A model generated the notes under the pieces. The model was given only the letters and a program-made list of their open reading frames with translations. It did no database searches and was not told the origin of the DNA. The position numbers and the translations under genes were made by a program. Positions 14,440 to 24,500 of a DNA stretch of 36,753 bases are shown here, one piece after another (position 1 is the first letter of the stretch; every line of letters starts with the position of its first letter). This DNA is from Candidatus Pantoea gossypiicola (lineage in GTDB: Bacteria; Pseudomonadota; Gammaproteobacteria; Enterobacterales; Enterobacteriaceae), in assembly GCF_008632075.1 (NCBI RefSeq), contig NZ_VWVM01000026.1:1-36753 (forward strand). The letters are read 5' to 3'.

Positions 14440-16389
14440 ATGCGATTAACCACAAAATTATCTGCGTTTATTACCTTTTTAAGCCTGCTGGCGATGTCAT
14501 TGATGCTGGCAGGCTGCGCATTCAGTATTTTCTGGTTCAGTCATCAGCGGGTTGAACATCGGGCGCAGGTGCTGGCGACCGAGATCGATCAGGCGATGTT
14601 CTCCGAGACGCCAGAACAACTTCATAACTGGCTTACGCGTATGATGCCAATAATGAATGCCGAGCAGATTTCCCTTCATAACGGCAGGCAGACTTTCCTC
14701 ACTCTCTCCCGACACGAAAACCAGATGCTGGAAGACGAACCCAATCGTTTTATCCAGGTCGATGTACCTTTGATGCACCAGACCGGCTTACAGCTGCGGG
14801 TTGTCACTCTTGATCCTGCCAAAACCTGGCTGCGCTCAATCACCGGCACCTCTACGCTGGGTATTCTTTTTACCGTCATGCTGGTGATGAGTCTGCTGCT
14901 GCTGCTGCTGCATCGCTGGCTCAGTCGTCAGTGGCGTGGCATGGAGCACCTTGAAGTGCGGGCAGAGGCGATTATCAATGGCGAACGCGGGGTCGTGCCG
15001 AAACGGGATGTGGATGAGTGGCCACCCAGGGCAAGTCGCGCGATGGATGTACTGCTGGCGGATCTGCAGGAAGCGGGCGAACAGCGTCTGCGTATCGACA
15101 CGCTGATCCGCACCTTTGCCGCGCAGGATGGACGCACTGGCCTTAACAACCGGCTGTTCTTTGATAACCAGCTCGCAACCCTGCTGGAAGATCAGGAAGC
15201 TGTCGGCACCCACGGTGTAGTGATGATGGTGCGCCTGCCCGATCTGGACGCACTGAAAGATTCACTGGAGCCAGCGCTGGTTGAGGAGTACCTGTTCAAT
15301 TTTGTCAACATGCTCTCTACCTTTGTGCTGCGCTATCCCGGCGCTTTGCTGGCACGCTATTTTCGCAGTGATTTTGCCGTATTACTGCCGCATCGCAGTC
15401 TTAAAGAGGCAAACAGTATTGCCGATCAGCTGATCAATGCTGTTGATTCTCTGCCACCGATGCGCCTGGTCAATCGCGATGATCTGATCCACATCGGAAT
15501 CACCGCCTGGCACAGTGGGCAGACCGTCCTGCAGGTGATAGAAAATGCCGAAATGGCCACGCGACGTGCAGCACTGCTGGGGGGGAATAACTGGACTAAT
15601 GGTGAAGGAAATCCTCAGGATGCCGGGCGGGGCAGTGTGCGCTGGCGAACCCTGCTGGAGAATACGTTAAGCCGCGGTGGTCCGCGGCTGTACCATAAAC
15701 CCACCGTTAATACCGAAGGTAAAGTACAGCATCGGGTCATGCTGACCCGTATCTTTGACGGCGATAAAGAGGTGCTGGCCGCTGAATATATGCCACTGGT
15801 GCAGCAGCTCGGTATGGCTGATGGCTGGGATCGTCAACTGGTCACGCGCATCGCGGCACTCTCTGAACTCTGGCCGGAAGAGACGCTGGTAATGCCGGTG
15901 ACGATGACCTCGCTCCTGCAACGTTCATTTGTCTTCTGGCTACAGAATATGCTGCTGCAGTGCCCCAAATCACAAAGAAAACGATTTTTATTTGAACTTG
16001 CCGAGGCAGATGTCTGTCAACACATCGACCATTTAACGCCAGTATTCCGCGCACTTAAGGCTTTTGGCTGTCGGGTAGCGGTGAATCAGGCGGGTTTAAC
16101 CGTCGTCAGCAGCGCCTATATACGACAGCTGCCGCTGGAACTGATCAAGCTTGATGCGGGTCTGGTACGCAACATTGAACGGCGGACCGCCAATCAGCTG
16201 TTTGTACAGAGTCTGCTGGAGGTCTGTAAGTCCACAGGTATTCAGGTGTTTGCCACCGGTGTCCGCACCAAAGCGGAGTGGCAGACATTAGTGGCGCTGG
16301 GGGTGGCAGGTGGGCAGGGCGACTTTTTTGCCCCTTCGCTTCCGGTTAACAGTAACGTGAAGAAGTATTCCCAACGTTACCGTATTTAA
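14440..16389 (+). CDS. csrD: RNase E specificity factor CsrD (degenerate GGDEF/EAL protein)
   Basis: Inner-membrane regulator that directs RNase E decay of the CsrB/C small RNAs. 649 residues (E. coli 646): N-terminal membrane segment at about 8-32, periplasmic HAMP-like sensor part, second membrane segment at about 139-158, then a GGDEF-like domain (about 225-385) and an EAL-like domain (about 400-640). Both are degenerate. The GGDEF position reads RSDF (309-312), and the catalytic EAL signature is absent (LAAEYMP at the equivalent place), so neither cyclase nor phosphodiesterase activity is expected. That is the known state of CsrD. The LNNRLFFDNQLATLLEDQE stretch is almost identical to E. 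coli. Its 3' end is followed by mreB on the same strand. Confidence 0.96.
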   Translation: MRLTTKLSAFITFLSLLAMSLMLAGCAFSIFWFSHQRVEHRAQVLATEIDQAMFSETPEQLHNWLTRMMPIMNAEQISLHNGRQTFLTLSRHENQMLEDEPNRFIQVDVPLMHQTGLQLRVVTLDPAKTWLRSITGTSTLGILFTVMLVMSLLLLLLHRWLSRQWRGMEHLEVRAEAIINGERGVVPKRDVDEWPPRASRAMDVLLADLQEAGEQRLRIDTLIRTFAAQDGRTGLNNRLFFDNQLATLLEDQEAVGTHGVVMMVRLPDLDALKDSLEPALVEEYLFNFVNMLSTFVLRYPGALLARYFRSDFAVLLPHRSLKEANSIADQLINAVDSLPPMRLVNRDDLIHIGITAWHSGQTVLQVIENAEMATRRAALLGGNNWTNGEGNPQDAGRGSVRWRTLLENTLSRGGPRLYHKPTVNTEGKVQHRVMLTRIFDGDKEVLAAEYMPLVQQLGMADGWDRQLVTRIAALSELWPEETLVMPVTMTSLLQRSFVFWLQNMLLQCPKSQRKRFLFELAEADVCQHIDHLTPVFRALKAFGCRVAVNQAGLTVVSSAYIRQLPLELIKLDAGLVRNIERRTANQLFVQSLLEVCKSTGIQVFATGVRTKAEWQTLVALGVAGGQGDFFAPSLPVNSNVKKYSQRYRI

Positions 16390-16700
16390 TGATTTGCTGT
16401 CGTAATGACAGAAAATGACGGTTTTTTTTAATGTTAAGCCGCATCTGAACCCATAACTATCGTGCCGGAAATGTTAAATTTTATGTCGGGCATGGTGAGC
16501 GGAAATCATGTGCAATGCAGTACTGATGGCGTCTGGTCGCCATTCTGCTGCTACGGATCGCGGGTTCAGATGACTTAAACGCAATCAGGCGTCTTTTTTC
16601 ACCGAAGCAGAACGTTTTTGCGCCTTGTGGCAGCTTCGTGTGGTTGGTAAAGTAAGCGGATTTTATTTTCCGCCCCCAGCTTGCAGGATTATCCCTTAGT
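16390..16700 (+). promoter_or_regulatory. csrD-mreB intergenic region with probable mreB promoter
   Basis: It contains a good sigma-70 candidate: TTGTGG (16625-16630), 17 bases, TAAAGT (16648-16653), start near 16660, leader about 40 bases. Other AT-rich stretches (16430-16480) could hold further mreB promoters, as E. coli mreB has several. A short stem ATGGCG/CGCCAT (16527-16544) and a T-run at 16422-16429 after csrD, without a convincing stem, are the only other structures. No small gene is supported. Confidence 0.5.
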
Positions 16701-17744
16701 ATGTTTAAAAAATTTCGTGGCATGTTTTCCAACGACTTGTCCATTGACCTGGGTACCGCGAATACCCTGATTTACGTAAAAGGACAAGGCATCGTGCTGA
16801 ACGAGCCTTCTGTGGTTGCTATTCGTCAGGACCGTGCCGGTTCACCGAAAAGTGTCGCGGCCGTGGGTCATGACGCTAAACAGATGCTTGGTCGTACGCC
16901 AGGCAATATTGCCGCTATCCGTCCGATGAAAGATGGCGTTATCGCTGACTTCTTCGTGACCGAAAAGATGCTGCAACACTTCATCAAGCAGGTTCACAGC
17001 AACAGCTTTATGCGTCCCAGCCCACGTGTGCTGGTCTGCGTACCCGTCGGGGCCACGCAGGTCGAACGTCGTGCGATTCGTGAATCCGCTCAGGGTGCCG
17101 GCGCGCGTGAAGTCTTTTTGATTGAAGAGCCGATGGCTGCAGCAATTGGTGCAGGTCTGCCCGTTTCTGAAGCGACCGGTTCAATGGTCGTTGATATCGG
17201 TGGTGGTACTACCGAAGTGGCGGTGATCTCCCTGAACGGTGTGGTCTACTCCTCATCCGTACGTATTGGTGGCGATCGTTTCGATGAAGCTATTATTAAT
17301 TATGTGCGTCGTAACTACGGTTCACTGATTGGTGAAGCGACCGCAGAACGTATTAAGCATGAGATCGGTTCAGCTTATCCGGGGGATGAAGTCCGTGAAA
17401 TCGAAGTTCGTGGCCGTAACCTGGCAGAAGGTGTGCCGCGCGGTTTCACGCTGAACTCCAACGAAATTCTGGAGGCGCTGCAGGAGCCGTTAACCGGCAT
17501 CGTCAGCGCGGTGATGGTTGCTCTTGAGCAGTGTCCGCCTGAGCTGGCCTCCGATATCTCAGAGCGCGGCATGGTGCTGACCGGTGGTGGTGCGTTACTG
17601 CGTAACCTGGATCGCCTGCTGATGGAAGAGACGGGTATTCCGGTTGTTGTTGCTGAAGATCCGCTGACCTGTGTGGCTCGCGGTGGCGGCAAGGCGCTGG
17701 AAATGATCGACATGCATGGCGGCGATTTATTCAGCGAAGAATAA
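16701..17744 (+). CDS. mreB: Rod-shape-determining actin homologue MreB
   Basis: Bacterial actin that forms membrane-bound filaments and guides the elongasome. 347 residues, nearly identical to E. coli. The amphipathic N-terminus (MFKKFRGMFSNDLS) that binds the membrane is present. Phosphate-1 (DLGTANTLIYVKGQG), phosphate-2 (VVDIGGGTTEVAVIS, about 162-176) and adenosine (VLTGGGALLRNLDRLL) motifs of the actin/Hsp70 fold are intact. First gene of mreBCD; its ribosome site is weak (AGGA, 12 bases upstream). Confidence 0.99.
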   Translation: MFKKFRGMFSNDLSIDLGTANTLIYVKGQGIVLNEPSVVAIRQDRAGSPKSVAAVGHDAKQMLGRTPGNIAAIRPMKDGVIADFFVTEKMLQHFIKQVHSNSFMRPSPRVLVCVPVGATQVERRAIRESAQGAGAREVFLIEEPMAAAIGAGLPVSEATGSMVVDIGGGTTEVAVISLNGVVYSSSVRIGGDRFDEAIINYVRRNYGSLIGEATAERIKHEIGSAYPGDEVREIEVRGRNLAEGVPRGFTLNSNEILEALQEPLTGIVSAVMVALEQCPPELASDISERGMVLTGGGALLRNLDRLLMEETGIPVVVAEDPLTCVARGGGKALEMIDMHGGDLFSEE

Positions 17745-17892
17745 TTGCCTCAACCGGCTGAGAACGCAATGATCATGCGAGGGAGTGGCATGTGAGCCGG
17801 CGAAATCTATGCCGGTACAGTGCGTTCAGCCCAGGGAAGCACGGTGTTTGGCCGTCGCTTCCTCTCCTGTTGTCGAGGATCACGCAGATTAT

Positions 17893-18921
17893 ATGAAGCC
17901 GATTTTTAGCAGGGGACCTTCCCTGCAGTTGCGTCTTTTCCTGGCGGTCATCGTGGCAATTGCCATTATCATTGCCGACAGCCGTGTGAGCTCTTTCACC
18001 CAAATACGCAACTATCTGGATACGTCGGTCAGTCCGTTTTACTTCCTGGCTAATGGGCCACGTCAGTTGCTGGATGGCGTGTCGGAGTCGCTGGCGTCGC
18101 GTCAGCAACTGGAGCAGGAAAACAAAGCGTTACGTCGTGAGCTCTTCCTGAAAAACAGTAACCTGCTAATGCTGGGGCAATATAAGCAGGAAAACGCACG
18201 CCTGCGTGAACTGCTGGGTTCACCGCTGCGTCAGGATGAGCAAAAGATGGTGACGCAGGTGATCTCTACCGGCACCGATCCTTACACCGACCAGGTAGTG
18301 ATCGACAAAGGCAGCGTTAACGGTGTTTATGAAGGTCAGCCGGTCATCAGTGACAAAGGCGTGGTCGGTCAGGTTATCGCCGTTGGACAGCTCACCAGCC
18401 GTGTTCTGCTGATCTGCGATGCGTCACACGCGCTGCCTATTCAGGTGTTGCGTAATGACATTCGTGTGATTGCCGCGGGTAACGGCTGTACTGAAGATCT
18501 TCAGCTTGAGCATCTGCCGGGTAATACGGACATTCGGGTCGGCGATGTGCTGGTGACGTCAGGTATCGGGGGTCGTTTTCCTGAGGGTTATCCGGTGGGC
18601 GTGGTCTCCTCAGTGAAAGTGGATACTCAGCGCGCTTACACGGTGATTCAGGCGCATCCGACCGCGGGTCTGCAGCGTCTGCGTTATCTGCTGCTGCTGT
18701 GGGGTGCGGATCGTAATGGCGATATGCCGCTGCCGCAGGATGAGGTTCATCGCGTTGCGAATGAGCGTCTGATGCAGATGATGCCGCAGGTCTTGCCGCC
18801 TGCGGGTGAAATGGGTCCGCCTGCGCCTGCCACACAGATGGGGCCGCCTGCTCCGTCGACAGTCAGCAGTGGCAGTAGCGGACAGAGTAACTCCTCGCGT
18901 TCACGCGGGGGTCAGCCTTGA
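17893..18921 (+). CDS. mreC: Rod-shape-determining protein MreC
   Basis: Bitopic inner-membrane scaffold that links MreB and MreD to the RodA-PBP2 synthase in the periplasm. Start MKPIFSRGPSLQLRLF gives 342 residues; the frame is open 36 codons upstream but those codons do not resemble MreC. Membrane segment at about 14-32, coiled coil with QQLEQENKALRREL at about 73-110, then the two beta-barrel domains of the MreC core. The tail after about 290 is a low-complexity Pro/Ser/Gly region (MGPPAPATQMGPPAPSTVSSGSSG), more variable than the core and shorter than in E. coli (367 residues). It overlaps the mreD start by 4 bases. Confidence 0.97.
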   Translation: MKPIFSRGPSLQLRLFLAVIVAIAIIIADSRVSSFTQIRNYLDTSVSPFYFLANGPRQLLDGVSESLASRQQLEQENKALRRELFLKNSNLLMLGQYKQENARLRELLGSPLRQDEQKMVTQVISTGTDPYTDQVVIDKGSVNGVYEGQPVISDKGVVGQVIAVGQLTSRVLLICDASHALPIQVLRNDIRVIAAGNGCTEDLQLEHLPGNTDIRVGDVLVTSGIGGRFPEGYPVGVVSSVKVDTQRAYTVIQAHPTAGLQRLRYLLLLWGADRNGDMPLPQDEVHRVANERLMQMMPQVLPPAGEMGPPAPATQMGPPAPSTVSSGSSGQSNSSRSRGGQP

Positions 18922-19406
18922 GTCGATATCGCAGCCAGGGACGTTGGGTCATCTGGCTCTCTTTCCTGGTCGCGTTAGTCCTGCAGATCATGCCATGGCC
19001 GGATGAGATTTATATGTTCCGGCCTTCATGGCTGCTGCTCATCCTTATCTATTGGGTTCTCGCACTGCCGCATCGTGTCAACGTCGGCAGCGGATTTATG
19101 CTGGGTGCCATCATGGATTTGATTGCCGGGTCCACGCTTGGCGTGCGTGCGCTGGCGCTCAGCATCATCGCCTACCTGATAGCCTTTAAATTCCAGTTAT
19201 TCCGCAACTTAGCGTTGTGGCAGCAAGCGTTAATGGTTATGGTGCTGTCACTGGCGATGGATGTGATTGTCTTCTGGGCAGAATTCCTGGTAATCAACGT
19301 TTCATTCCGACCTGAAATTTTCTGGAGCAGTGTTGTCGACGGTATTCTCTGGCCCTGGCTATTCTTACTTATGAGAAAAATTCGTCGCCAGTTTGCTGTT
19401 CAATAA
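18918..19406 (+). CDS. mreD: Rod-shape-determining membrane protein MreD
   Basis: Polytopic inner-membrane protein with five to six hydrophobic segments over 162 residues. It forms the elongasome with MreC. Start is TTG at 18918, overlapping the mreC stop (TTGA) and read as SRYRSQGRWVIWLSFLVALVLQIMPWPD; E. coli mreD also begins at a non-ATG codon, as I recall. The conserved LPHRVNVGSGFMLGAIMDLIAGSTLGVRALALSI and the C-terminal WPWLFLLMRKIRRQFAVQ are present. Confidence 0.96.
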   Translation: MSRYRSQGRWVIWLSFLVALVLQIMPWPDEIYMFRPSWLLLILIYWVLALPHRVNVGSGFMLGAIMDLIAGSTLGVRALALSIIAYLIAFKFQLFRNLALWQQALMVMVLSLAMDVIVFWAEFLVINVSFRPEIFWSSVVDGILWPWLFLLMRKIRRQFAVQ

Positions 19407-19414
19407 GGAAATTT

Positions 19415-20008
19415 ATGTTAACCCTCTATCTTGCTTCCGGTTCACCGCGTCGTCGTGAGCTGTTAACTCAACTTGGCCTGACATTCGAGCGCATCGTGAC
19501 TGACGTTGAAGAGCAGCGTCAGCCGAATGAAGCGGCGGAGTGCTATGTCCGTCGCCTGGCCAATGACAAAGCGCAGGCGGGTGTAAAACTGGCCGCGCAG
19601 GATTTGCCGGTGCTGGGCGCAGATACGATTGTCGTGCTGAATGGTGATGTGCTGGAAAAACCGCGCGATGCCGCCGATGCCCAGGCAATGCTGCGTAAAC
19701 TCTCCGGTCATACGCATCAGGTTATGACGGCAGTAGCGCTGGCCGACAGCCAGCAGGCGCTGGATTGCATCGTGACCACTGATGTGACATTCCGCACCTT
19801 AACTGAGAGCGACATCGACGACTATATCGCTACCGGTGAGCCGATGGATAAAGCGGGTGCATACGGCATTCAGGGCAGGGGAGGAAACTTTGTCCGCAAA
19901 ATTAATGGAAGTTACCATGCAGTGGTCGGATTACCGTTGGTTGAGACAGCGGAGCTGCTCAGCCATTTCCAGTCACTGCGTGCCGTAAGGGGTCAACATG
20001 ACGGCTGA
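19415..20008 (+). CDS. yhdE: Maf-family dTTP/UTP pyrophosphatase (YhdE)
   Basis: House-cleaning nucleotide pyrophosphatase that hydrolyses dTTP, UTP and modified pyrimidine triphosphates. 197 residues with the N-terminal LASGSPRRRELL signature (6-17), catalytic D70 in LGADTIV, the YxxRL segment (44-48), and the GEPMDKAGAYGIQGRG motif of the YhdE subfamily. It starts 8 bases after mreD and overlaps rng by 11 bases, so the group mreBCD-yhdE-rng is probably one transcription unit. Confidence 0.97.
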   Translation: MLTLYLASGSPRRRELLTQLGLTFERIVTDVEEQRQPNEAAECYVRRLANDKAQAGVKLAAQDLPVLGADTIVVLNGDVLEKPRDAADAQAMLRKLSGHTHQVMTAVALADSQQALDCIVTTDVTFRTLTESDIDDYIATGEPMDKAGAYGIQGRGGNFVRKINGSYHAVVGLPLVETAELLSHFQSLRAVRGQHDG

Positions 20009-21467
20009 ATTACTGGTTAACGTCACGCCTTCTGAAACACGCGTTGCCTACATTGACGGCGGCATCCTTCAGGAAATCCATATTGAGCGTGAAGCGCGGC
20101 GCGGCATTGTTGGCAATATTTATAAAGGGCGGGTAAGCCGTGTTCTGCCAGGCATGCAGGCCGCCTTTGTCGATATCGGCCTGGAAAAAGCGGCCTTTCT
20201 GCACGCCTCTGACATCATGCCGCATACGGAATGTGTGGCGGGCGACGAAAAGAAAAATTTCATCGTGCGCGATATCGCCGAGCTGGTGCGTCAGGGGCAG
20301 GATCTGGTGGTTCAGGTGGTCAAGGATCCGCTTGGCACCAAAGGTGCCCGGCTGACCACGGACATTACCCTGCCTTCGCGTTATCTGGTCTTTATGCCAG
20401 GCGCATCGCATGTCGGTGTCTCTCAGCGCATCGAGAGTGAGAAAGAGCGCGATCGGCTTAAAGCGGTAGTCGCTGACTACTGTGACGATTTGGGCGGCTT
20501 TATTATCCGCACCGCTGCAGAAGGGATTGGCGAAGAGGAGCTGGCGCAGGACGCGGCTTTTCTCAAACGTCTTTGGACCAAAGTCAGCGAGCGTAAAAAG
20601 CGCAACCAGACCCGCTGTCTGCTCTATGGCGAGCTGGCCCTGGCACAGCGTATCCTGCGTGATTTTGCGGGTGCAGCGCTGGATCGCATCCGGGTTGACT
20701 CGCGTCTGACCTGCGACATGCTGGTGGAATTTACCAGTGAATATATCCCCGAGATGGCCGGTAAACTGGAGCTCTACAACGGTAAACAGCCTATTTTTGA
20801 CCTGTTTGACGTTGAAAATGAAATTCAGCGCTCGCTGGATCGTAAAGTTGAACTAAAGTCAGGCGGCTATCTGATCATCGATCAGACCGAAGCAATGACC
20901 ACCATTGATATCAATACCGGCGCATTTGTGGGTCATCGCAACCTCGATGAGACGATATTCAACACCAATGTTGAAGCCACTCAGGCGATCGCGCGTCAGC
21001 TGCGACTCCGTAATCTGGGCGGTATCATCATTATCGACTTCATCGACATGAGCAATGAAGACCATCGACGCCGGGTACTGCATTCACTGGAAAGCGCGCT
21101 CAGTAAAGATCGGGTTAAAACCGGGATTAATGGTTTCTCGGCGCTGGGTCTGGTAGAGATGACGCGTAAGCGTACCCGTGAAAGCATTGAGCATGTCCTG
21201 TGCCAGGATTGCCCGGTCTGCAAAGGGCGCGGCACCCTGAAAACGGTTGAAACAGTCTGCTATGAAATCATGCGTGAGATTGTACGGGTTCACCACGCCT
21301 ATGATTCTGACCGTTTCCTGGTCTATGTTTCACCGACAGTGGGTGAAGCGTTAAAAACCGACGAGTCTCATGCGCTGGCTGAAGTGGAAATCTTTGTTGG
21401 TAAGCAGGTTAAAGTTCATGTTGAAGCGCTCTACACTCAGGAACAGTTCGACGTGGTAATGATGTAA
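19998..21467 (+). CDS. rng: Ribonuclease G
   Basis: Endoribonuclease of the RNase E/G family that matures the 5' end of 16S rRNA and degrades certain mRNAs. 489 residues, the E. coli length. S1 domain at about 38-120, 5'-sensor/RNase H-like parts, catalytic DNase I-like subdomain with metal-binding D304 (TTIDINTGAFVG) and D347 (IIIIDFIDM), and the Zn-link cysteines C405 and C408 (DCPVCKGRG) used for dimerisation. The long C-terminal scaffold of RNase E is absent. After the stop there is a 7-bp hairpin CAGCCCG/CGGGCTG (21471-21488) without a T-run. Confidence 0.98.
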   Translation: MTAELLVNVTPSETRVAYIDGGILQEIHIEREARRGIVGNIYKGRVSRVLPGMQAAFVDIGLEKAAFLHASDIMPHTECVAGDEKKNFIVRDIAELVRQGQDLVVQVVKDPLGTKGARLTTDITLPSRYLVFMPGASHVGVSQRIESEKERDRLKAVVADYCDDLGGFIIRTAAEGIGEEELAQDAAFLKRLWTKVSERKKRNQTRCLLYGELALAQRILRDFAGAALDRIRVDSRLTCDMLVEFTSEYIPEMAGKLELYNGKQPIFDLFDVENEIQRSLDRKVELKSGGYLIIDQTEAMTTIDINTGAFVGHRNLDETIFNTNVEATQAIARQLRLRNLGGIIIIDFIDMSNEDHRRRVLHSLESALSKDRVKTGINGFSALGLVEMTRKRTRESIEHVLCQDCPVCKGRGTLKTVETVCYEIMREIVRVHHAYDSDRFLVYVSPTVGEALKTDESHALAEVEIFVGKQVKVHVEALYTQEQFDVVMM

Positions 21468-21598
21468 CGTCAGCCCGTTATCGGGCTGAATAAACGCCCT
21501 TGTTTGGGATAAAATGCGCGTTTCAACGCTTTTATCTGAAGACGGTCGGGTATGAGAACCAACTATCCGTCGTTTACGGAACACAAGGAGAGGCGTGA

Positions 21599-24500
21599 GT
21601 GAGGCAGTTGCCGAGGATTTTGTTACTGCTGGTCGCGGCAATCATCGTGATTGTCGCGCTGCTGGTCAGCGGATTGCGTCTGGTTATGCCGCATCTCGAC
21701 AGCTATCGCAACAACCTTCTGCAATTCATCTCCGACAAAACGGATGTGCCGGTCAACGCCAGCCAGTTACAGGGTAAATGGGAGAATTTCGGCCCAACCC
21801 TTCAGGTTCGTGACCTCAGCGTCGATCTGCATGAAAACGGCAAACTCACGATTAAACGTATCAATCTGGCACTTGACGTCTGGCAGTCTCTGCTGCACTG
21901 GCGCTGGCAGTTCCGCGATCTGACCTTCTGGCAGCTGCATCTCGACACGAATCGCCCCTTACTCGACAACGACAAAGAGAAAAACAGCTTCCGTCCGGCA
22001 CAGATTAACGAGCTCTTCCTGCGTCAGTTTGACCACTTTGACCTGCGCGACAGCACTATTCGTTTCCGTACCCCTTCCGGCCAGCATGCTGAGCTGGCGA
22101 TCCCCCGACTCACCTGGGTCAATGAAGATAACCGCCATCGTGCCGAAGGCGAAGTCAGTCTGTCGAGCTTTACCGGTCAGCACGGCGTGGTTCAGGTACG
22201 GCTTGACCTTAACGACAGCAACGGTTTACTTAATGACGGCCGCATCTGGATGCAGGCTGATGACGTCGACATGCGTCCATGGCTGGGCCGCTGGGTGCGC
22301 GACAATACCCGGCTGGACAGCGCCCGCTTCAGCCTGGCGGCCTGGGTCAACCTGCGCAATGGCGACATCTATGCTGGCGATCTGCTGTTGCGCAAGGGCG
22401 GTGCCAGCTGGCAGGGTGAAACCGGACGACACCGCATAGAGGTTGATGGGCTGACCGCGCATCTGTCACGCTTCCAGAATGGCTGGGTGGTCAATGTGCC
22501 GCAGACCCGGCTCAGCACTGACGGCGAGGCCTGGCCCGCCGGCCACTTCTCGCTGTTATGGCGTCCTGAAGATAAGCAGTTGCTGGGGCCGGATGGTCAG
22601 CAGGAAGTGCGGGTGCGCGCCACACAGTTGGTGCTCAGTCATATTGCGCCGATCGTTCCGCTATTTGCGCCGCTCTCTCCGGCACTGTTTGAAAACTGGC
22701 AGACGCTGCAGCCACAGGGCACCATCGATGGCCTGGCGCTGGATATTCCATTACAGCAGCCTGAAAAAACCCGCTTACAGGTGAAGTGGCGTGATTTCAG
22801 CTGGCAACACTGGAAACTGCTGCCGGGCATCAGTCACCTGAGCGGAGAAGCACGCGGCAGCCTGAGCCATGGTCAGGTCAGCGTGGATATGGGCGCGGCA
22901 ACCGTCCCCTATGGCGATATGTTCCAGGCTCCGTTAGAGATTAAGCGGGTGACCGGGGCGCTGCGCTGGCTTAAAGATGAACATGGCCTGACGCTGGCGG
23001 GTGAAAATCTTAACCTTGAGGCTCGTTCGCTCTGGGCACGCGGCGATTTCAGCTATCAGCAGAATAGCGGCGGCGAGCCCCGTCTGGATATTCTGGCGGG
23101 TATCCGGGTGACCGATGCAGGCGATGCGTGGCGCTATTTCCCGGTACCGCTGATGGGTAACGGGCTGACGCACTATCTGAGTGGGGCAGTGAAGGGCGGT
23201 AAGGTGGACAACGCCACACTGCTGTTTGCCGGTAACCCGGCGCTGTTCCCGTTCAAGCATAATGATGGCATGTTCCAGGTTTGGGTGCCGCTTCGTCAGG
23301 CAACTTATGCATTTCAGCCCAAATGGCCAGCGATCAGTCATCTCGATATCGACCTTAACTTCCTGAACGACGGTCTGTGGATGAATGCGCCAGTGGCCAG
23401 ACTGGGCGAGGTGGAAGCACGCAACGTCAGCGCGGTAATCCCCGACTACCTGAAAGAGAAGCTGATCATTGATGGTGATATCAGTGGTGAAGGCCAGCAG
23501 ATCGCTGACTATTTCGAACAGACGCCGCTCAAACCTTCGCTGGGTGCTGCGCTAAAGCAACTGGAGATTAAAGGCCGTGTCGGTGGCCATCTGAATCTGG
23601 ACATTCCACTGGATGGAGAGCAGGTACATGCCCGTGGTAATGTCGATCTGAACAATAACGCGCTGTTTATCAAACCGCTAAAAACCACCCTCAACAACCT
23701 TTCTGGCCGCTTCCGTTATGATAACGGCAATCTGGCCAGTGAGGACCTGCGTGCGAACTGGTTTGGACAGCCGATGGGCGTCCGTTTCAGCACCCAGGAG
23801 AACCCGGATGACTTTGGTGTTAACGTCAAACTTCAGGGCGACTGGCAACCCGCGAAAATCAGTCAGATTCCGGCAGTCGTCAGCAAGCAGCTCGGCGGGC
23901 ATCTGCCGTGGCAGGGCGACGTCAATATTACGTTGCCCCATCATGGCGGGGCACGTTATGACGTGGCGCTGAACGGTAATGCTAAAGAAGTAAGTAGTCA
24001 CTTACCCGCGCCGCTTGATAAGAAAGCCGGTGAGGCGATGCCAGTCGCCATTCAGGCCAGTGGGGACCTGAACCATTTCGATCTCAGCGGCAGCGTCAAT
24101 GCAAACCACCGTTTTAACAGCCGCTGGTTGCTGGAGCCGACGCTGCGCGTAGATCGTGGCATCTGGCTGAATGATACAAAGAAAACGCCTGCGCTACCCG
24201 ACCATGAGGGGATGATACTGAATCTGCCTGCGCTGGATGGTGAGGCCTGGGTAGCGCTGATGGCTGCAGGCGGCTCTGCGGGTGCGTCAGACGGCGACGG
24301 CGACTTCCAGACCGGTGGCGTTACAGTGCCGGGTAACATCACGCTGCGCAGTCCGGCGGTCACGCTGGCCGGACAGCAATGGCATGAGGTTGAGGCGACG
24401 CTGGCACAGCGTTCAGGTGGCAGAGGACAGGTCAGCGTCAATGCGAAAGAGCTGCGCGGTGAACTGGCGATGGCTCCCAAAGCGCCATGGCAGGTGAACC

